A DNA stretch of 64,000 nucleotides from Ruegeria sp. EL01 (GTDB lineage Bacteria > Pseudomonadota > Alphaproteobacteria > Rhodobacterales > Rhodobacteraceae), in contig NZ_OMPS01000046.1 of the NCBI RefSeq assembly GCF_900313035.1, positions 310,001 to 374,000 of the forward strand, written 5' to 3'. Made by a program: the position numbers and the translations under genes. Below the pieces are notes generated by a model. That model had not been told where the DNA came from. It saw only the letters and a list, made by a program, of their open reading frames with translations, and did no database searches. Of this stretch, positions 23,287 to 33,393 are shown one piece after another. Each line of letters begins with the position of its first letter. The stretch's first letter is position 1.

Positions 23287-26145
23287 ATGGCTGAGTTGAA
23301 GAATATCGAGGTGCGCGGCGCGCGCGAGCATAACCTCAAAGGTATCGACGTGGATATTCCGCGCGATCAGTTGGTTGTGATCACCGGGTTATCCGGTTCG
23401 GGTAAGTCGTCACTGGCATTTGATACCATCTATGCCGAGGGTCAACGCCGCTATGTCGAAAGCCTGTCAGCCTATGCGCGGCAGTTTCTGGACATGATGG
23501 AAAAGCCCGATGTGGATCACATCAGCGGCCTATCCCCGGCAATCTCCATCGAACAGAAAACCACGTCGAAGAACCCGCGTTCGACCGTCGGCACAGTCAC
23601 TGAGATCTACGATTACATGCGCCTGCTGTTTGCCCGCGCTGGCACGCCATACAGCCCCGCAACCGGCCTGCCGATTGAGGCGCAGCAGGTGCAAGACATG
23701 GTTGACCGGATCATGACGATGGAGGAGGGGACGCGGGGCTATCTGCTTGCTCCGATCGTGCGGGACCGTAAGGGCGAGTACAAAAAAGAATTCCTCGAAC
23801 TCCGCAAACAGGGGTTCCAACGCGTCAAAGTAGATGGCGAGTTCTACGAGCTGGACGAACCGCCCACACTGGACAAGAAGTTTCGGCATGACATTGATGT
23901 TGTTGTGGATCGTCTGGTCGTGCGCGAGGGTATGGAAACGCGGCTGGCCGACAGTCTGCGCACCGCTTTGGATCTGGCCGACGGTATCGCCGTTCTGGAA
24001 ACTGCGCCCAAGGAAGGCGATCCGGAACGCATCACCTTCAGCGAGAATTTTGCGTGCCCTGTCAGTGGCTTCACCATCCCCGAGATCGAACCGCGCCTGT
24101 TTTCATTCAACGCGCCTTTTGGGGCCTGTCCGGATTGCGACGGGTTGGGGGTAGAGCTGTTCTTTGACGAGCGCCTCGTCGTGCCGGATCAGACGCTAAA
24201 GCTGTATGACGGAGCATTGGCGCCGTGGCGTAAGGGCAAATCGCCCTACTTCCTGCAGACAATCGAAGCCATCGCCCGGCACTATGAATTTGACAAGAAC
24301 ACACCCTGGAAAGAGTTGCCTGAAAAGGTTCAGCAAGTATTTTTGCGCGGTTCAGGCGATGAAGAAATCCAGTTCCGCTATGACGAAGGCGGACGGGTCT
24401 ATCAGGTCACGCGTAGTTTCGAGGGTGTAATTCCAAATATGCAGCGGCGCTATCGCGAGACCGACAGCGCCTGGATCCGGGAAGAGTTCGAACGGTATCA
24501 GAACAATCGTCCCTGTGGCGCGTGCAATGGTTTCCGCCTGCGAGCTGAGGCCTTGGCCGTCAAGATGTCGGGCCACCATGTGGGTCAGGTGGTTCAGATG
24601 TCGATCAGAGAGGCTTTGGCCTGGGTCGAGGACGCACCAAACCATTTGAATACGCAGAAGAACGAAATCGCACGTGCTATTCTCAAGGAAATCCGTGAAC
24701 GGCTGGGATTCTTGAATAACGTTGGGTTAGAGTATCTTACCCTGTCACGTTCAAGTGGAACTTTGTCTGGGGGCGAGAGTCAACGAATCCGATTGGCATC
24801 CCAAATTGGGTCTGGGCTGACGGGCGTGTTGTATGTACTCGACGAGCCCTCAATTGGTTTGCACCAGCGCGACAATGACCGGCTGTTGGGGACGCTCAAG
24901 AACCTGCGGGATCAGGGCAACACGGTCATCGTCGTCGAACATGATGAAGAGGCGATCCGCGAGGCTGATTACGTCTTTGACATTGGTCCGGGTGCTGGTG
25001 TGCACGGCGGTCAGGTGGTCAGCCAAGGAACACCTGCCGAGATTGCGGCGGATGCGGCTTCGGTGACTGGTCAATACTTGGCCGGAACCCGCGAAATCGC
25101 GGTGCCATCCACACGTCGCAAAGGCAATAAGAAAAAAGTCTCGGTGGTCAAAGCCACTGGCAACAATCTGAAAAGCGTCACTGCTGCATTCCCATTGGCG
25201 AAATTTGTGTGTGTAACCGGTGTCTCGGGTGGCGGTAAGTCGACTTTGACCATTGAAACGCTGTTCAAGACCGCCTCAATGCGCCTGAACGGCGCGCGCC
25301 AAACGCCCGCACCATGCGAAACGATCAAAGGGCTCGAGCATCTGGACAAGGTCATCGACATTGACCAGCGACCCATCGGGCGAACTCCGCGTTCAAATCC
25401 AGCAACTTACACAGGAGCCTTCACCCCGATTCGAGACTGGTTTACAGGTCTGCCCGAGGCCAAGGCGCGCGGTTACAAGCCCGGTCGGTTCAGCTTTAAC
25501 GTCAAAGGCGGACGGTGCGAGGCGTGTCAGGGTGATGGTGTCATCAAGATAGAGATGCACTTTCTGCCCGATGTTTATGTGACCTGCGAGACCTGCAAAG
25601 GCGCCCGATACAACCGCGAGACGCTGGAGATCAAGTTCAAGGGAAAATCCATCGCCGATGTTCTGGATATGACCGTTGAAGATGCGCAGGACTTCTTCAA
25701 AGCTGTTCCGTCAATCCGTGACAAGATGGATGCGCTGGCCCGCGTGGGTCTCGGTTACATCAAAGTTGGCCAGCAAGCCACGACGCTGTCCGGCGGCGAA
25801 GCGCAGCGGGTGAAGCTGTCGAAAGAGCTCAGCAAGCGGTCGACCGGGCGGACATTATATATTCTGGACGAGCCGACGACGGGTCTTCACTTCGAAGATG
25901 TGCGTAAGCTGTTGGAAGTGCTTCACGAATTGGTTGATCAGGGCAATACCGTAGTTGTGATCGAGCACAATCTGGATGTCATCAAAACCGCGGATTGGAT
26001 CATCGACATTGGCCCTGAAGGCGGCGACGGAGGTGGCGAGATCGTCGCCGAAGGCACGCCCGAGAAGGTCGCGGATAACGAGCGGAGCCATACGGGGCGA
26101 TATCTCAAACCCATGCTTGACGCGAAACGCGTCGCGGCAGAGTAG
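23287..26145 (+). CDS. uvrA: Excinuclease ABC subunit A
   Basis: A 952-aa damage-recognition ATPase of nucleotide excision repair. It has two ABC modules: Walker [14 protein letters not shown] (about 31) and [13 protein letters not shown] (about 640), and two signature motifs [16 protein letters not shown] and [15 protein letters not shown]. Zinc-finger cysteines are visible in [17 protein letters not shown], and CEACQGDG with [10 protein letters not shown]. The second Walker A has Gly where many have Ser (GVSGSGKS), which still conforms to the P-loop. ATG 23287 ([12 protein letters not shown]) matches the family start; an in-frame start 15 bases earlier is less likely. It is full length. Confidence 0.97.
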   Translation: MAELKNIEVRGAREHNLKGIDVDIPRDQLVVITGLSGSGKSSLAFDTIYAEGQRRYVESLSAYARQFLDMMEKPDVDHISGLSPAISIEQKTTSKNPRSTVGTVTEIYDYMRLLFARAGTPYSPATGLPIEAQQVQDMVDRIMTMEEGTRGYLLAPIVRDRKGEYKKEFLELRKQGFQRVKVDGEFYELDEPPTLDKKFRHDIDVVVDRLVVREGMETRLADSLRTALDLADGIAVLETAPKEGDPERITFSENFACPVSGFTIPEIEPRLFSFNAPFGACPDCDGLGVELFFDERLVVPDQTLKLYDGALAPWRKGKSPYFLQTIEAIARHYEFDKNTPWKELPEKVQQVFLRGSGDEEIQFRYDEGGRVYQVTRSFEGVIPNMQRRYRETDSAWIREEFERYQNNRPCGACNGFRLRAEALAVKMSGHHVGQVVQMSIREALAWVEDAPNHLNTQKNEIARAILKEIRERLGFLNNVGLEYLTLSRSSGTLSGGESQRIRLASQIGSGLTGVLYVLDEPSIGLHQRDNDRLLGTLKNLRDQGNTVIVVEHDEEAIREADYVFDIGPGAGVHGGQVVSQGTPAEIAADAASVTGQYLAGTREIAVPSTRRKGNKKKVSVVKATGNNLKSVTAAFPLAKFVCVTGVSGGGKSTLTIETLFKTASMRLNGARQTPAPCETIKGLEHLDKVIDIDQRPIGRTPRSNPATYTGAFTPIRDWFTGLPEAKARGYKPGRFSFNVKGGRCEACQGDGVIKIEMHFLPDVYVTCETCKGARYNRETLEIKFKGKSIADVLDMTVEDAQDFFKAVPSIRDKMDALARVGLGYIKVGQQATTLSGGEAQRVKLSKELSKRSTGRTLYILDEPTTGLHFEDVRKLLEVLHELVDQGNTVVVIEHNLDVIKTADWIIDIGPEGGDGGGEIVAEGTPEKVADNERSHTGRYLKPMLDAKRVAAE

Positions 26146-26160
26146 CGGGTTGATCGCGCC

Positions 26161-26490
26161 TTAATAGAGGATATCGGCAATAGCCCCAATCAGGTTCAGA
26201 ACTTTTCGCGTGTCCGGGTCTATTCGATAGACATAGTCTCCGGCATGCACATAGTTGCCGCCTCGTGCAAGGCCATAACGGCCTGGATCGTCAATCCAAA
26301 CGTAATCTTGGTCAATCCGGTCGCCGGCCCGATACAGTTTGTTGACCTGGCCGGGCGGGACGCAGGGCACGGCCTTTTTGGCCAACCCGGGTGGGCAATG
26401 ACCAGCTTTGCCTTTTCCGTTGCCCGCTATCACTGCGGCTGGGCTGAGCGCCAGCAATAGAATTGCGCCAACAAAACCAAGCTTTTTCAT
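26161..26490 (-). CDS. RcnB-like secreted protein
   Basis: A 109-aa protein with a signal peptide (MKKLGFVGAILLLALSPAAV, cleavage near IAG). A basic proline/cysteine segment (CPPGLAKKAVPCVPPGQ) follows, then the RcnB-type ending YVWIDDPGRYGL...YVRAGDYVYRIDPDT-like pattern (here NYVHAGDYVYRID). RcnB in E. coli is a periplasmic modulator of Ni/Co efflux, but most members are uncharacterised and no metal efflux gene is adjacent. It converges on uvrA with a 15-bp gap. Confidence 0.8.
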   Translation of the reverse strand: MKKLGFVGAILLLALSPAAVIAGNGKGKAGHCPPGLAKKAVPCVPPGQVNKLYRAGDRIDQDYVWIDDPGRYGLARGGNYVHAGDYVYRIDPDTRKVLNLIGAIADILY

Positions 26491-26598
26491 CGTGAATCCT
26501 TACATGCGCCACGCAAGGACCGTATCCTGTACTGTCTTGGTGAAGAAGGCGGGACCGGCCTTTAACCTTCGGACTGGCGGGTTCCCGCTTTCGAGGTC

Positions 26599-27471
26599 TT
26601 AACTGCGCCCGCGTTTTTCGAAACGCGGCAACATGGCCGAGAAATCCTGCCCCAAGCCATCCTCAGTTTCGACGAACTGTTCGTAAAGCGCCGTTGCCGC
26701 ATGTCCCATAGGCGTGTCGGCATCCGCGCTGTCGGCAGCTTGTTGGCTGAGCCGCAGGTCCTTCAGCATCAATTCAGCAGCAAATCCGGGCTGATACCCG
26801 TTGTCTGCCGGGCTGCTCGGGCCAACACCGGGGGCGGGGCAATACGCGTTCATTGTCCAGCTGTAGCCTGATGACGTGCTGACCACATCGAACATCTTCT
26901 GACGATCCAAACCCAGCTTGTCGGCCAGCGCGAAGGCTTCACAAGTTGCGATCATGGTGACGCCGAGGATCATGTTGTTGCAGATCTTGGCAGCTTGCCC
27001 AGCGCCAGCCTCACCGCAATGCACGGCCTTCTGGCCCATGATGTCGAACAGGGGATCAGCCTTGGCAAACGCTAGCCCCGAGCCACCCGCCATGAAAGTC
27101 AGGGTGCCTGCAGACGCGCCACCAATGCCGCCCGACACCGGAGCGTCCACCGACAGCAACCCGACAGAGGTCGCCTGATCGGCTACGGCGCGCGCGCTGT
27201 CCACATCTACTGTCGAGCAATCGATAAACACCGCGCCGTTCTGCATGTGCGGAATGATTTGATCAGCAACGGCCTGCAGAATGGCGCCATTGGGCAACAT
27301 GGTGATCACAGCCTCTGCGTTTGCGGCAGCTTCGGCGCCTGTTTGTACTTGTGTTACACCCTCAACAACCACACCGGCTGTATCAAAGCCACGAACCTGA
27401 TGGCCTGCCTTGACGAGGTTGGCCGCCATGGGCGCGCCCATGTTTCCCAAGCCAATGAATCCGATTTGCAT
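26599..27471 (-). CDS. mmsB: 3-hydroxyisobutyrate dehydrogenase
   Basis: A 290-aa NAD-dependent enzyme oxidising 3-hydroxyisobutyrate to methylmalonate semialdehyde in valine degradation. The Rossmann motif GFIGLGNMGAPMAANLVKAG, substrate motif DAPVSGGIGGASAGTLTFM and the catalytic Lys region GAGQAAKICNNMILG are visible. It is the third gene of the operon acyl-CoA dehydrogenase / HIBYL-CoA hydrolase / mmsB, starting 3 bp after the preceding stop. Confidence 0.95.
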   Translation of the reverse strand: MQIGFIGLGNMGAPMAANLVKAGHQVRGFDTAGVVVEGVTQVQTGAEAAANAEAVITMLPNGAILQAVADQIIPHMQNGAVFIDCSTVDVDSARAVADQATSVGLLSVDAPVSGGIGGASAGTLTFMAGGSGLAFAKADPLFDIMGQKAVHCGEAGAGQAAKICNNMILGVTMIATCEAFALADKLGLDRQKMFDVVSTSSGYSWTMNAYCPAPGVGPSSPADNGYQPGFAAELMLKDLRLSQQAADSADADTPMGHAATALYEQFVETEDGLGQDFSAMLPRFEKRGRS

Positions 27472-27474
27472 GCC

Positions 27475-28515
27475 TTACTCCTCCTCGAATGTCAGCGCTT
27501 CTGCACCCAGGGGCTGCAGCATTTTTGAAACGGCCACCGCAGGCACGTTCATATCGGCGAACTGCCAGTTCGGATTGCGGTCTTTGTCGATGATTTGGGC
27601 GCGGATGCCCTCAAGAAAGTCGCCATGTTCCATTGACCGATAGGTAAACCGGTATTCCATATCCAATGCGCGGCGCATGATCAGGGCGGGGCCGCGCAAA
27701 CGGTGCAACATTTCAACCGTACATGCCATCGATAACGGGGCATTACGCTGCAGCGCCTTAAGCGTGTTTGACGCGAAATCCTGATCGCTGCCCCGAAGAT
27801 TGATCAAAATGTCGCCAAGCGTTTCACCGCCAAAGAACTGGTCGATATCACTTTGCATGCTGGAGAGTTCACCTCCTGGCGGTGTCTCTGCATGGTTCAG
27901 CAGCAGGTCCGCGTTGCCAGAGGCTTCAAGCATCTCAATCAGGTCAGACCACTGCGCAAGTGGGATGAAGTGATCGGCAAACCCGGCGAGGATGGCATCC
28001 GCAGGCCCCATGCGATGACCGGTCATGCCCAGAAACTCACCCAGTCTTCCGGGCGCCAGCGCCAACATCAGCGTGCCGCCTACATCCGGTACCAGACCAA
28101 TCGAGCATTCGGGCATCGAGATTTTGGAGCTTTCACCGACAATGCGGTGGCTACCATGACAACCGACACCGACGCCGCCACCCATGGTGAAGCCTTGCAA
28201 GAAACTGATCACCGGTTTGGGATACTCAAAGATCAATGCGTTCAGGCGATATTCGTCGCGCCAGAACGTCTGGCCAAAACCGAAATTTCCCTTGGTGCCG
28301 GTTTCGTAAAGGTCGGCGATATCCCCGCCGGCGCAAAACGCTTTGTCGCCCTCGGCGTCCAATATGATCAGGTCCACCGCGTCGTCTTCACGCCAATTGC
28401 GCAGGGCCGCATCGATTGCCATGCACATCTCATAGGTCAGTGCGTTCAGGGCCTTTTGGCGCGTCAGGGTGATGCGCCCGGCGCGGCCGGTCGTGCGGAT
28501 ATCGATGTCAGACAT
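27475..28515 (-). CDS. 3-hydroxyisobutyryl-CoA hydrolase (crotonase family)
   Basis: A 346-aa crotonase-fold thioesterase hydrolysing 3-hydroxyisobutyryl-CoA. Motifs: TRQKALNALTYEMC, FCAGGDIADLYETG, GGGVGVGCHGSHRIVGE (oxyanion hole), and SMPECSIGLVPDVGGT with the catalytic Glu and Asp. The length and C-terminal extension (GPALIMRRALDMEYRFTYR) separate it from short enoyl-CoA hydratases. ATG 28515 has GAGGA upstream and lies 7 bp after the previous gene, supporting an operon. Confidence 0.9.
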   Translation of the reverse strand: MSDIDIRTTGRAGRITLTRQKALNALTYEMCMAIDAALRNWREDDAVDLIILDAEGDKAFCAGGDIADLYETGTKGNFGFGQTFWRDEYRLNALIFEYPKPVISFLQGFTMGGGVGVGCHGSHRIVGESSKISMPECSIGLVPDVGGTLMLALAPGRLGEFLGMTGHRMGPADAILAGFADHFIPLAQWSDLIEMLEASGNADLLLNHAETPPGGELSSMQSDIDQFFGGETLGDILINLRGSDQDFASNTLKALQRNAPLSMACTVEMLHRLRGPALIMRRALDMEYRFTYRSMEHGDFLEGIRAQIIDKDRNPNWQFADMNVPAVAVSKMLQPLGAEALTFEEE

Positions 28516-28522
28516 TGGATCC

Positions 28523-29665
28523 TCAGCTCTCGACAAGCATCTGTCGCGCGACGATCACGCGCATAATCTCATTGGTGCCTTCCAATATCTGGTGCACCCG
28601 CAGATCGCGCACAAGCTTTTCGATCCCATAATCCGCCAGATAGCCATAGCCACCATGCAATTGAAGGCATTGATCAACCACATTTGATCCGGTCTCGGTC
28701 ACGAATTTCTTGGCCATGGCGCAGAACTTGGTGGCATCCGGCGCGCCCTGATCCAGTTTCCAGGCAGCTTGTCGTAGGAAAGTGCGGGCGGCCTGAAGCT
28801 CGATCTCCATGTCCGCCAGGCGGAACTGCAGGGCTTGAAACTGATCGATGGATTTGCCGAAGGCCTTGCGCTCGGACATGTATTGCACGGTCATATCCAG
28901 ACCTGCCTGCGCGGCACCCAGCGAACAGGACGCGATGTTCAGCCGCCCGCCATCCAGGCCCATCATGGCGTATTTGAAACCGTCGCCCTCAGTTCCGACC
29001 AGATTGCCGGATGGAATCTTGCAATCGTCGAATTGCACCTGCGCAGTGGGTTGGCTTAACCACCCCATCTTCTTCTCTAGGGCGCCAAAGCTGAGGCCGG
29101 GCGTACCATCTTCGACATAGACCGTGGAAATGCCTTTGGGCCCGTCTTGACCGGTGCGGACCATGCAGACATAGGCGTCAGAATACCCACCACCCGAAAT
29201 GAACGCTTTGGTCCCGTTCAGCGTGTAACCTTCATTCGTGCGTTCCGCGCGGGTTTTCAGCGCTGCGGCGTCCGAGCCCGATCCAGGTTCGGTCAGGCAA
29301 TAGCTTAGCACCGTGTTCATCGTCAGCACGTCTGGCATGATGCGGGATTTCAGGTCATCATCCGCAAAGCTGTCCAACATCTTGGCGCACATGTTGTGGA
29401 TCGACAGGAACGCCGCAACCGAGGGGCAGGCCATCGACAAGGCCTCGAACACCAGCGTTGCATCCAATCGAGTCAGACCGGACCCGCCGCCGTCTTCCGA
29501 GACATACAACGCGCCAAATCCAAGCTCTCCGATCTTGGGCCACAGATCCTTGGGGATCGTGCCATCTGTTTCCCACTGGCGGGCAAATGGGCCGATGTTT
29601 TCCTGTCCAAAGGCGTAAGCCATATCAAAGATGGCTGTTTGTTCCTCGCTCAGCGCGAAATCCAT
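28523..29665 (-). CDS. Acyl-CoA dehydrogenase (probable isobutyryl-CoA dehydrogenase)
   Basis: A 380-aa FAD flavoenzyme. Signatures: YCLTEPGSGSDAAALKTRAE, GTKAFISGGGYSDAYVCMVRTG, ERKAFGKSIDQFQALQFRLADM, and the catalytic Glu near QILEGTNEIMRVIVAR. Its operon with HIBYL-CoA hydrolase and mmsB suggests isobutyryl-CoA as substrate, making methacrylyl-CoA. ATG 29665 has GGAGGGAG immediately upstream; the longer frame lacks family similarity. Electrons would go to ETF. Confidence 0.92.
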   Translation of the reverse strand: MDFALSEEQTAIFDMAYAFGQENIGPFARQWETDGTIPKDLWPKIGELGFGALYVSEDGGGSGLTRLDATLVFEALSMACPSVAAFLSIHNMCAKMLDSFADDDLKSRIMPDVLTMNTVLSYCLTEPGSGSDAAALKTRAERTNEGYTLNGTKAFISGGGYSDAYVCMVRTGQDGPKGISTVYVEDGTPGLSFGALEKKMGWLSQPTAQVQFDDCKIPSGNLVGTEGDGFKYAMMGLDGGRLNIASCSLGAAQAGLDMTVQYMSERKAFGKSIDQFQALQFRLADMEIELQAARTFLRQAAWKLDQGAPDATKFCAMAKKFVTETGSNVVDQCLQLHGGYGYLADYGIEKLVRDLRVHQILEGTNEIMRVIVARQMLVES

Positions 29666-29790
29666 AGCGCTCCCTCCCGTCGGCATAGAATTGAACGGTT
29701 GTTTATTTCCCAATCGTTACAGAAATTTTGCAGGCTCAGCAATCGTTCGACTTGAATTCAATCGGCGTCTTTGCGCGGATCTACCAACCG

Positions 29791-30906
29791 TCACAGATCG
29801 GCGTGAAATTCTTCGATCAGATGCCGAACAACTGCTTTGCCCGGGTCTTCGTCCTTGGCCGCAGCCTCGGCATGAACTCGACGCTGGCGGGTGGCGGATG
29901 TGCCATTTTCAGCGATCTGCCGCAAACGAGCGAGTTCTTTCATGGAGCCCAGGGCCTCGGAATCCTCGGCCAGCAGGCCCATCAAATCTCCGATCAGTTC
30001 GGCCATCGGCTTGATCGAACGATCACCAAAATCAATCAGCCCTTCACCTACGCCATAGCGCTGCGCGCGCCAGCGGTTTTCACCGACCAGAAATCGATCA
30101 TACTGGCGCCAACGCAGGTTGCGATCCTTCAAGCGGCAGAGCATCCGCGTCAGTGCCTGCGCCAAGGCCGCCAACGACAGCGTGTGTTCCAAACGCGGTT
30201 GCACATCCATGATGCGCGTTTCCAGTGTCGGGAAGCTGTGTGAAGGGCGCAGGTCCCACCAGATTTTCGATGTATCTTCGATAACGCCAAGCTCGACCAG
30301 TATCCCTGTCGTTCGCTCGTATTCTGCCCAGCTGTCAAAGTCCGGTGGCAGGCCGGTGCGCGGCAGATTGTCGAACACGGTCAGACGATAAGACGACAAC
30401 CCGGTGTCCTCGCCATTCCAGAAAGGGGAAGATGTGGACAGGGCCAGAAGATGTGGCAGAAAGTAAGACAGCTGGGGCATCAGGTCTGCCCGCAGCGCCT
30501 TGTCCTCGACGCCCACGTGGACATGCATGCCGCAGATCAGCATCCGCCGGGCCACCCCGCCCAGCGCGTGTTGCAGTGCATCATAACGTTCTTTGCGAGT
30601 GTGGTGCTGATCCTTCCAGTTCGCAAAAGGGTGGCAGGATACGGCGATGGGGCTCAGGTTGTACGCGGCAGCATGTTTCGAGACGCAGGATCGCAACCGC
30701 TTCAGATCCTCGCGCGCGCTGCTGATCGTCGTGTGGGGGCGGGTGCCGACTTCGATCTGACATTGCAGGAATTCGGGGCTGACCTGTCCTTCGAAATCGG
30801 ACTGGCAGGCGTCCATCAGGGCTTCGGGCGCTTGGGTCAGTTGCAGGCTGTCGCGATCAACCAGCAGGTATTCTTCTTCGATGCCCAGCGTGAAATCCTG
30901 CTGCAT
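29791..30906 (-). CDS. Carboxylate-amine ligase, YbdK/GCS2 family
   Basis: A 371-aa glutamate-cysteine-ligase-like protein. The N-terminus has [16 protein letters not shown] (metal/ATP Glu cluster), CQIEVGTRP (conserved Glu), [12 protein letters not shown] and [18 protein letters not shown]. YbdK homologues have weak gamma-glutamylcysteine synthetase activity; the true product is unknown. ATG 30906 has AGAGGAGG upstream. It is divergent from a methyltransferase gene, with 143 bp between starts. Confidence 0.9.
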   Translation of the reverse strand: MQQDFTLGIEEEYLLVDRDSLQLTQAPEALMDACQSDFEGQVSPEFLQCQIEVGTRPHTTISSAREDLKRLRSCVSKHAAAYNLSPIAVSCHPFANWKDQHHTRKERYDALQHALGGVARRMLICGMHVHVGVEDKALRADLMPQLSYFLPHLLALSTSSPFWNGEDTGLSSYRLTVFDNLPRTGLPPDFDSWAEYERTTGILVELGVIEDTSKIWWDLRPSHSFPTLETRIMDVQPRLEHTLSLAALAQALTRMLCRLKDRNLRWRQYDRFLVGENRWRAQRYGVGEGLIDFGDRSIKPMAELIGDLMGLLAEDSEALGSMKELARLRQIAENGTSATRQRRVHAEAAAKDEDPGKAVVRHLIEEFHADL

Positions 30907-31049
30907 CCGCGGACCTCCTCTTCCCGTGTCTGACCAGTGAATACGGAAATCAACGTTTTGCCAAGGGTTTGAGGTTCTGCTTCTTGCAGAGGCCAGGCAA
31001 GCAACGGTATGGAGCGACAGTCGCAAAACACCAAATCGGAGCCCGCCGC

Positions 31050-31901
31050 GTGAAACCCAGAAAATTTCCACGGATCAACGCCGCCCTTGATCGGTTTGGT
31101 GTAAAACTGGTCGACAAGGTCACCGAACGCGACGAACGCACCCGGCTAGAAGCCTTTGAGCGGGCGGGGGGATTGACCAGACCTGCTTACGCTCTGTCTC
31201 CGGGCATGGATGAGTTTGATATCGGACAGCTGACCGAGGAGTATCGTAAGCATGCAGAATCTCTGGTCGCGCTGAAGGACCCCGCGCGCAACCAGACCGG
31301 ATATCGCATTGGCAACGGGTATTATGACAGCCCCGATGCGGATGCGCTGTATCTGATGGTCCGCAGATATCAGCCTAAACGCGTGATCGAAGTCGGGTGT
31401 GGAAACTCCACACGTGTCACCCGTCAGGCCATAATCGATGGTGGTCTGCAAACCCAGATCACAGCGATTGACCCCTATCCGCGCGCCGACATCGCCCATG
31501 TCGTCGATCAGTTTGAACAGAAACGGCTGGAAGAGGTCGACCCTGCACTGTTCGATCAGCTTGAGGCGGGGGACATTCTGTTCATCGATTCCAGTCACGT
31601 TGTGCGGATGAGCAATGATGTCGCCCATCTGTTTTGCCGGATCATCCCTGCGCTAAAGCCGGGTGTCGTGATCCATGTGCACGATGTTTTCTTACCCTAC
31701 GAATATCCCAAGCGGTTTTTCTATGACTGTCCCGGGTGGGGAGAGCAGTACATGTTACATGCTCTGCTGCAATCTGGTGGGTATTCAATGCTTTGGCCCG
31801 GATTTTTCCTGCAACAGGCCCGTCCGGATGCCGTCCAAGCCTTGCCGTTTCTGAAGGACGGACGCGCTCAAAGCATCTGGATTCAGGTCAAAGAAGCTTG
31901 A
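31050..31901 (+). CDS. Class I SAM-dependent methyltransferase
   Basis: A 283-aa protein with the SAM-binding motif [17 protein letters not shown] near residue 116, then ITAIDPYPR and a [17 protein letters not shown] acidic segment. [18 protein letters not shown] stretch, similar to macrolide/cephalosporin-hydroxylase-like and MddA/SAM sequences, also appears. GTG 31050 is preferred because TCGGAG lies 9-14 bases upstream. The acceptor substrate is unknown. It shares a divergent promoter region with the YbdK-like ligase. Confidence 0.8.
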   Translation: MKPRKFPRINAALDRFGVKLVDKVTERDERTRLEAFERAGGLTRPAYALSPGMDEFDIGQLTEEYRKHAESLVALKDPARNQTGYRIGNGYYDSPDADALYLMVRRYQPKRVIEVGCGNSTRVTRQAIIDGGLQTQITAIDPYPRADIAHVVDQFEQKRLEEVDPALFDQLEAGDILFIDSSHVVRMSNDVAHLFCRIIPALKPGVVIHVHDVFLPYEYPKRFFYDCPGWGEQYMLHALLQSGGYSMLWPGFFLQQARPDAVQALPFLKDGRAQSIWIQVKEA

Positions 31902-31971
31902 TCTAAAGTGATCCGGGCCTGAACAACGCCCGTAACCCTTTTCATAACAAGCTGGAGAGGAGAAGACAGCC

Positions 31972-32448
31972 ATGTTCCGTCGCACATTTATCGGGGCCGC
32001 CGCCGCACTCGCATTTGCAATGCCACTGAAGGCCCAGGCCGCAGACATTGTCGACACCGCCGTTTCTGCTGGGTCATTCAACACACTGGTTGCCGCGGTT
32101 CAGGCCGCAGGTCTGGTCGATACGCTCAAAGGAAGCGGGCCGTTCACTGTATTCGCCCCAACAGACGAAGCATTTGCTGCGCTTCCGGAGGGTACCGTGG
32201 AAACCCTGCTGCTGCCTGAGAACAAGGATCAGCTTGTTGAAATCCTGACCTATCACGTCGTACCGGCCAAAGTGATGTCCGGTGACATCGCTGGCAAACG
32301 TGCGAAGGTCCTTACTGTTCAGGGGGACCGGTTGAGCGTCAACGCCAGAAACGGTGTGAAGGTCAACGGTGCCGAAGTTATCCAGGCTGATATCGAAACC
32401 AGCAACGGCGTGATCCACGTCATCGATGCGGTTATCATTCCCGACTAA
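31972..32448 (+). CDS. Secreted fasciclin (FAS1)-domain protein
   Basis: A 158-aa protein with a signal peptide ([23 protein letters not shown]) and one FAS1 domain. FAS1 boxes are visible: H1 [20 protein letters not shown] and H2 [27 protein letters not shown], with the [13 protein letters not shown] segment between. Such single-domain proteins are periplasmic or cell-surface and adhesive; the role here is unknown. GGAGAGG lies upstream. It ends before a shared bidirectional terminator. Confidence 0.93.
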   Translation: MFRRTFIGAAAALAFAMPLKAQAADIVDTAVSAGSFNTLVAAVQAAGLVDTLKGSGPFTVFAPTDEAFAALPEGTVETLLLPENKDQLVEILTYHVVPAKVMSGDIAGKRAKVLTVQGDRLSVNARNGVKVNGAEVIQADIETSNGVIHVIDAVIIPD

Positions 32449-32467
32449 GACTGACGGCTTTGCCAAC

Positions 32468-32501
32468 AAAAAGCCCCGGTCCATTTGGCCGGGGCTTTTT
32501 T
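32468..32501. terminator. Bidirectional terminator between the fasciclin and L,D-transpeptidase genes
   Basis: AGCCCCGG-tccatttgg-CCGGGGCT with AAAAA on the left and TTTTTT on the right. It lies between two convergent genes and can serve both. Confidence 0.9.
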
Positions 32502-32503
32502 GA

Positions 32504-33103
32504 TTATACCAGTCGGACCTGCGTGCCGATTTGCACCAGCGGATACAATTCCTCGACATGCTGATTATAAAGGCCAATGCAGCCGGACGAGCTTTGGCGT
32601 CCAATCTTGCGGGTGTCATGGGTGCCGTGCACCAGATAAGCTGGCCAATCCAGATACATTGCTCGAGTGCCTAGTGGGTTGCCAGGATCGCCGCCTTCCA
32701 TACGCACGGGCAGCTCTGGATCACGTTCCCGCATCGATGCGGTCGGGGTCCAGCTGGGGAACTCTGTTTTGCGCACCACTTTGGTATAGCCGCGCTTGGT
32801 CAGTTCTTCGCTCATCGGGACCGAGCTGGGGTATAGCTTGTACGAGCCATCGGCTGCCCAGTAATGCACCGCTCGGCTGGTGATGTCTGCCAGCAGGCAG
32901 CCCACGCCAAGCTGATCGAAATGATCTTGCCAGTTTTGCTGAGAAAATGACGACACGTTGCGACGCACCGGAAGTTGGGTGCTGATGGCCTCTTCCGTTT
33001 GCGGGAATGCATCGATACTTTGCGCCCGCGCCAGAGACGGAATGGCCAGAGCCGAAGCAACGCCCAGCAGGGCCTTGCGGCGAGTAATACGAGAATTGGA
33101 CAC
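32504..33103 (-). CDS. L,D-transpeptidase (ErfK/YbiS/YkuD family), Tat-exported
   Basis: A 199-aa periplasmic enzyme. A twin-arginine signal (SRITRRKALLGVASALAIP) precedes the YkuD domain. The catalytic motif HGTHDTRKIGRQSSSGCIGLYN holds the His and Cys nucleophile and is listed here as HGTHD...SSGCIGLYN. Family members make 3-3 peptidoglycan cross-links or attach proteins to the wall. It is monocistronic. The 290 bp upstream (33104-33393) has no gene except the mmsA terminator. Confidence 0.92.
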   Translation of the reverse strand: MSNSRITRRKALLGVASALAIPSLARAQSIDAFPQTEEAISTQLPVRRNVSSFSQQNWQDHFDQLGVGCLLADITSRAVHYWAADGSYKLYPSSVPMSEELTKRGYTKVVRKTEFPSWTPTASMRERDPELPVRMEGGDPGNPLGTRAMYLDWPAYLVHGTHDTRKIGRQSSSGCIGLYNQHVEELYPLVQIGTQVRLV

Positions 33104-33347
33104 GTGAGCCTCCTCAAAGACTGCTCGGGTTTTGGGGCAATTTATGGTGTGTTGTGGGGAAGAGCCAGACGTTCAACCTGAAATTTTCGTGAACTTAACA
33201 TGAAATGAACGGAAATCCGCCTGTCCCGACGGTGTTTTCCCTGTGTGCGGACACGAAGTTACGACCTACCGGACACTGCTCTGACACCCATACAGACCTT
33301 TGAGTTTGTCGAGTTTCTGCAGCACTCTTACCTAATCGCTGAACTAG

Positions 33348-33372
33348 AAAGGCCACCCAATGGGCGGCCTTT
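33348..33372 (-). terminator. Terminator hairpin after mmsA
   Basis: AAAGGCC-A-CCC-aat-GGG-C-GGCCTTT, a stem with one mismatch, ends 21 bp from the mmsA stop on the minus strand. The transcript would end in a short U-rich tail (UUUC). Confidence 0.7.
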
Positions 33373-33393
33373 GGCAGTGATAGGGCTGGAGAC

